Positions 62,611 to 64,000 of a DNA stretch of 64,000 bases are shown piece after piece (position 1 is the first letter of the stretch; the number at the start of each line of letters is the position of its first letter). This stretch comes from Alviniconcha marisindica (Eukaryota; Mollusca; Gastropoda; Provannidae). The position numbers were made by a program, and so were the translations under genes. The DNA is taken from NCBI GenBank assembly GCA_018857735.1, contig JABMCL010002957.1, positions 1,185,001 through 1,249,000 on the forward strand, written 5' to 3'. A model generated the notes under the pieces. The model was not told the origin of the DNA. It made no database searches and saw only the letters and a list, made by a program, of their open reading frames with translations.

Positions 62611-63349
62611 GTATGCTACAGATTTACAACCATTTTGTCTCAAGAGAATTTCCTCTCAAAGGAATGTGTCTCCACAGGCAACACCACCTAATAGATGCCA
62701 GAAAATAACAAAAACAAATTGTCTTTCCGGACTCCTATTTCAGAACATACTACTTGGACATGTCCGAGTCTCAGTCAATGGGCTAAGACAGTACTCTAGT
62801 GGTCTCTACAACCACCACTGCAAAACCAGATGCAAACAAACGGACAACCAGTGTCAGCTGACTGAAATCTGATTGGAATCTATCACAGAACACAACTAGC
62901 CTGTTGCCAGCAGCAAAGAACGTCAAATAGATCATAAAACGTACCGACTTTCCCAATCAAAAAAGTAAATATAAAACAGTATAATAAAATTTAAAAAAGT
63001 CCCCTGCATTCCAAAAAACAGGATCCTTTCACCCTCTCCCTGCTAACAAATATGTTCGGTGGTGCAATTTTTCCTGAAGTCTAGTCCAGAACAGAATACT
63101 ACCTATCCCAAAACATTTACTTTCAAACATTTGTGCTCTATATGAAGCATGGAAAAGTTCCAGTTCAGGCAAAACATCACATGTTGCCCTTTCAGCAGAT
63201 GGGAAAATTTTGATGAGGATGTTTATATAACGTCCTATGGGCAGTGAATGGGTTAGCTCCAACCTAACCACACCCATCTATATAAAGGGGTCACACTCTA
63301 TAGGTTAAGCTGTGCTTAGCTCTACGTAACTTTCACACATTTTCTTCAA

Positions 63350-63500
63350 GAGGAGGATGTACCTCTGACGGAGTTGATGTACCATGTATTTACAGGCATG
63401 CCAGGTGAGAGTCACTGTAGGTAACTCAGGTCTTTGCTGTTGTACTTGTGTTACATATTCTGAGCACTAATTATCTCCCTTGCATGTTAATCTTCAAGTT
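63350..63500 (+). repeat. Dispersed repeat family R1, copy 2
   Basis: Single-unit copy of the sequence amplified at 30880-31425, continuing with gcatgccaggtgagagtcac and aattatctcccttgcatg. Confidence 0.8.
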
Positions 63501-64000
63501 CAAATGCCGCTGTGTGTTTTTGACCACATCATTGCAGCCTAGCAAGGTCACACAGACAGCTAGTGACTGTACATAAGGCCTGGTAAAAAGCACCATGTGC
63601 ATGCCTTTAACCCTCTACTTGACTGGTTATTCAATACTGTTGTCCTGTTGTCATCCGCTGAATGGTTGCCTAGTGGCAGTCTCCAAATAACATTGAGTCC
63701 AGAGGGCCTAGAGAGAATAAAATCGGTGAGGAAAAGAAGCAAAAGATGCTTCTAAATAGCAGAGTGCTCAGTCACTCTCTTTGGTTGGCACCACACCAGT
63801 GAAACTGACACTAAAAAAATAAAAAATAAAATCTTTCACAGGCTGTGCTTTCAGCTTTACCACATGTACACAATCATGTACCTACAACACTGTTTTAAAG
63901 TGATCTGCATTAATTGACGCAAGTTGTTCAGTGTCGGCGTGACCCCTGCTAAAGAAGGAACTGTGCCTGTCAAAAGAACTCCCTCCTGTCTATGTAGACT

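Larger units (their letters stand above)
59079..64000. other. Upstream alpha2/delta intron(s), no further exon recognised
   Basis: The exon encoding the segment just before EY (end of the VWA domain) was not found on the minus strand. The region holds a TIR element, a (CA)n block, a 57-bp array and repeat copies. Confidence 0.5.

Overview
The window looks like nuclear DNA of a marine invertebrate, most likely a gastropod mollusc. That placement is an inference from intron-rich genes, tRNA-derived SINEs, LINE and Gypsy relics of a molluscan type, and very heavy micro- and minisatellite content. No bacterial, organellar or viral gene is visible. Two genes can be rebuilt exon by exon from protein similarity, GT-AG junctions and unbroken codon phase. 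They lie tail to tail.

Plus strand, 1062-6981: the last four coding exons (188 codons plus stop) of a zinc-independent medium-chain dehydrogenase/reductase resembling quinone oxidoreductase-like protein 2. The 5' part lies before the window.

Minus strand, 59078 down to 20502: the 3' part of a voltage-gated calcium channel alpha2/delta subunit gene. I recover 24 consecutive coding exons, 2076 nt or 691 codons plus stop, with every junction in phase. They cover the Cache-type region after the VWA domain, the alpha2 C-terminal part, the WW-containing segment, the probable alpha2/delta cleavage zone, the delta peptide and a hydrophobic GPI-type tail. The VWA_N and VWA exons must lie beyond 64 kb. 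A 25th exon (58998-59078) looks like a diverged duplicate of the exon at 57271-57354, with identical phases, and may be a mutually exclusive alternative.

Between the genes (6982-20501) there are only repeats and unassigned sequence. The rest is introns packed with minisatellites, (CA/TG)n, a 0.9 kb polypyrimidine tract, G-runs, SINEs, two LINE fragments, a Gypsy RNase H relic and two inverted-repeat elements.

The most unusual signal is that many minisatellites are not random intron sequence. Their units are copies of the adjoining exon-intron junction, with part of the exon plus its 5' or 3' splice site. This holds at seven or more junctions in the two genes and places rows of decoy splice sites directly beside real exons. 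(UG)n tracts also sit directly against several real 3' splice sites.
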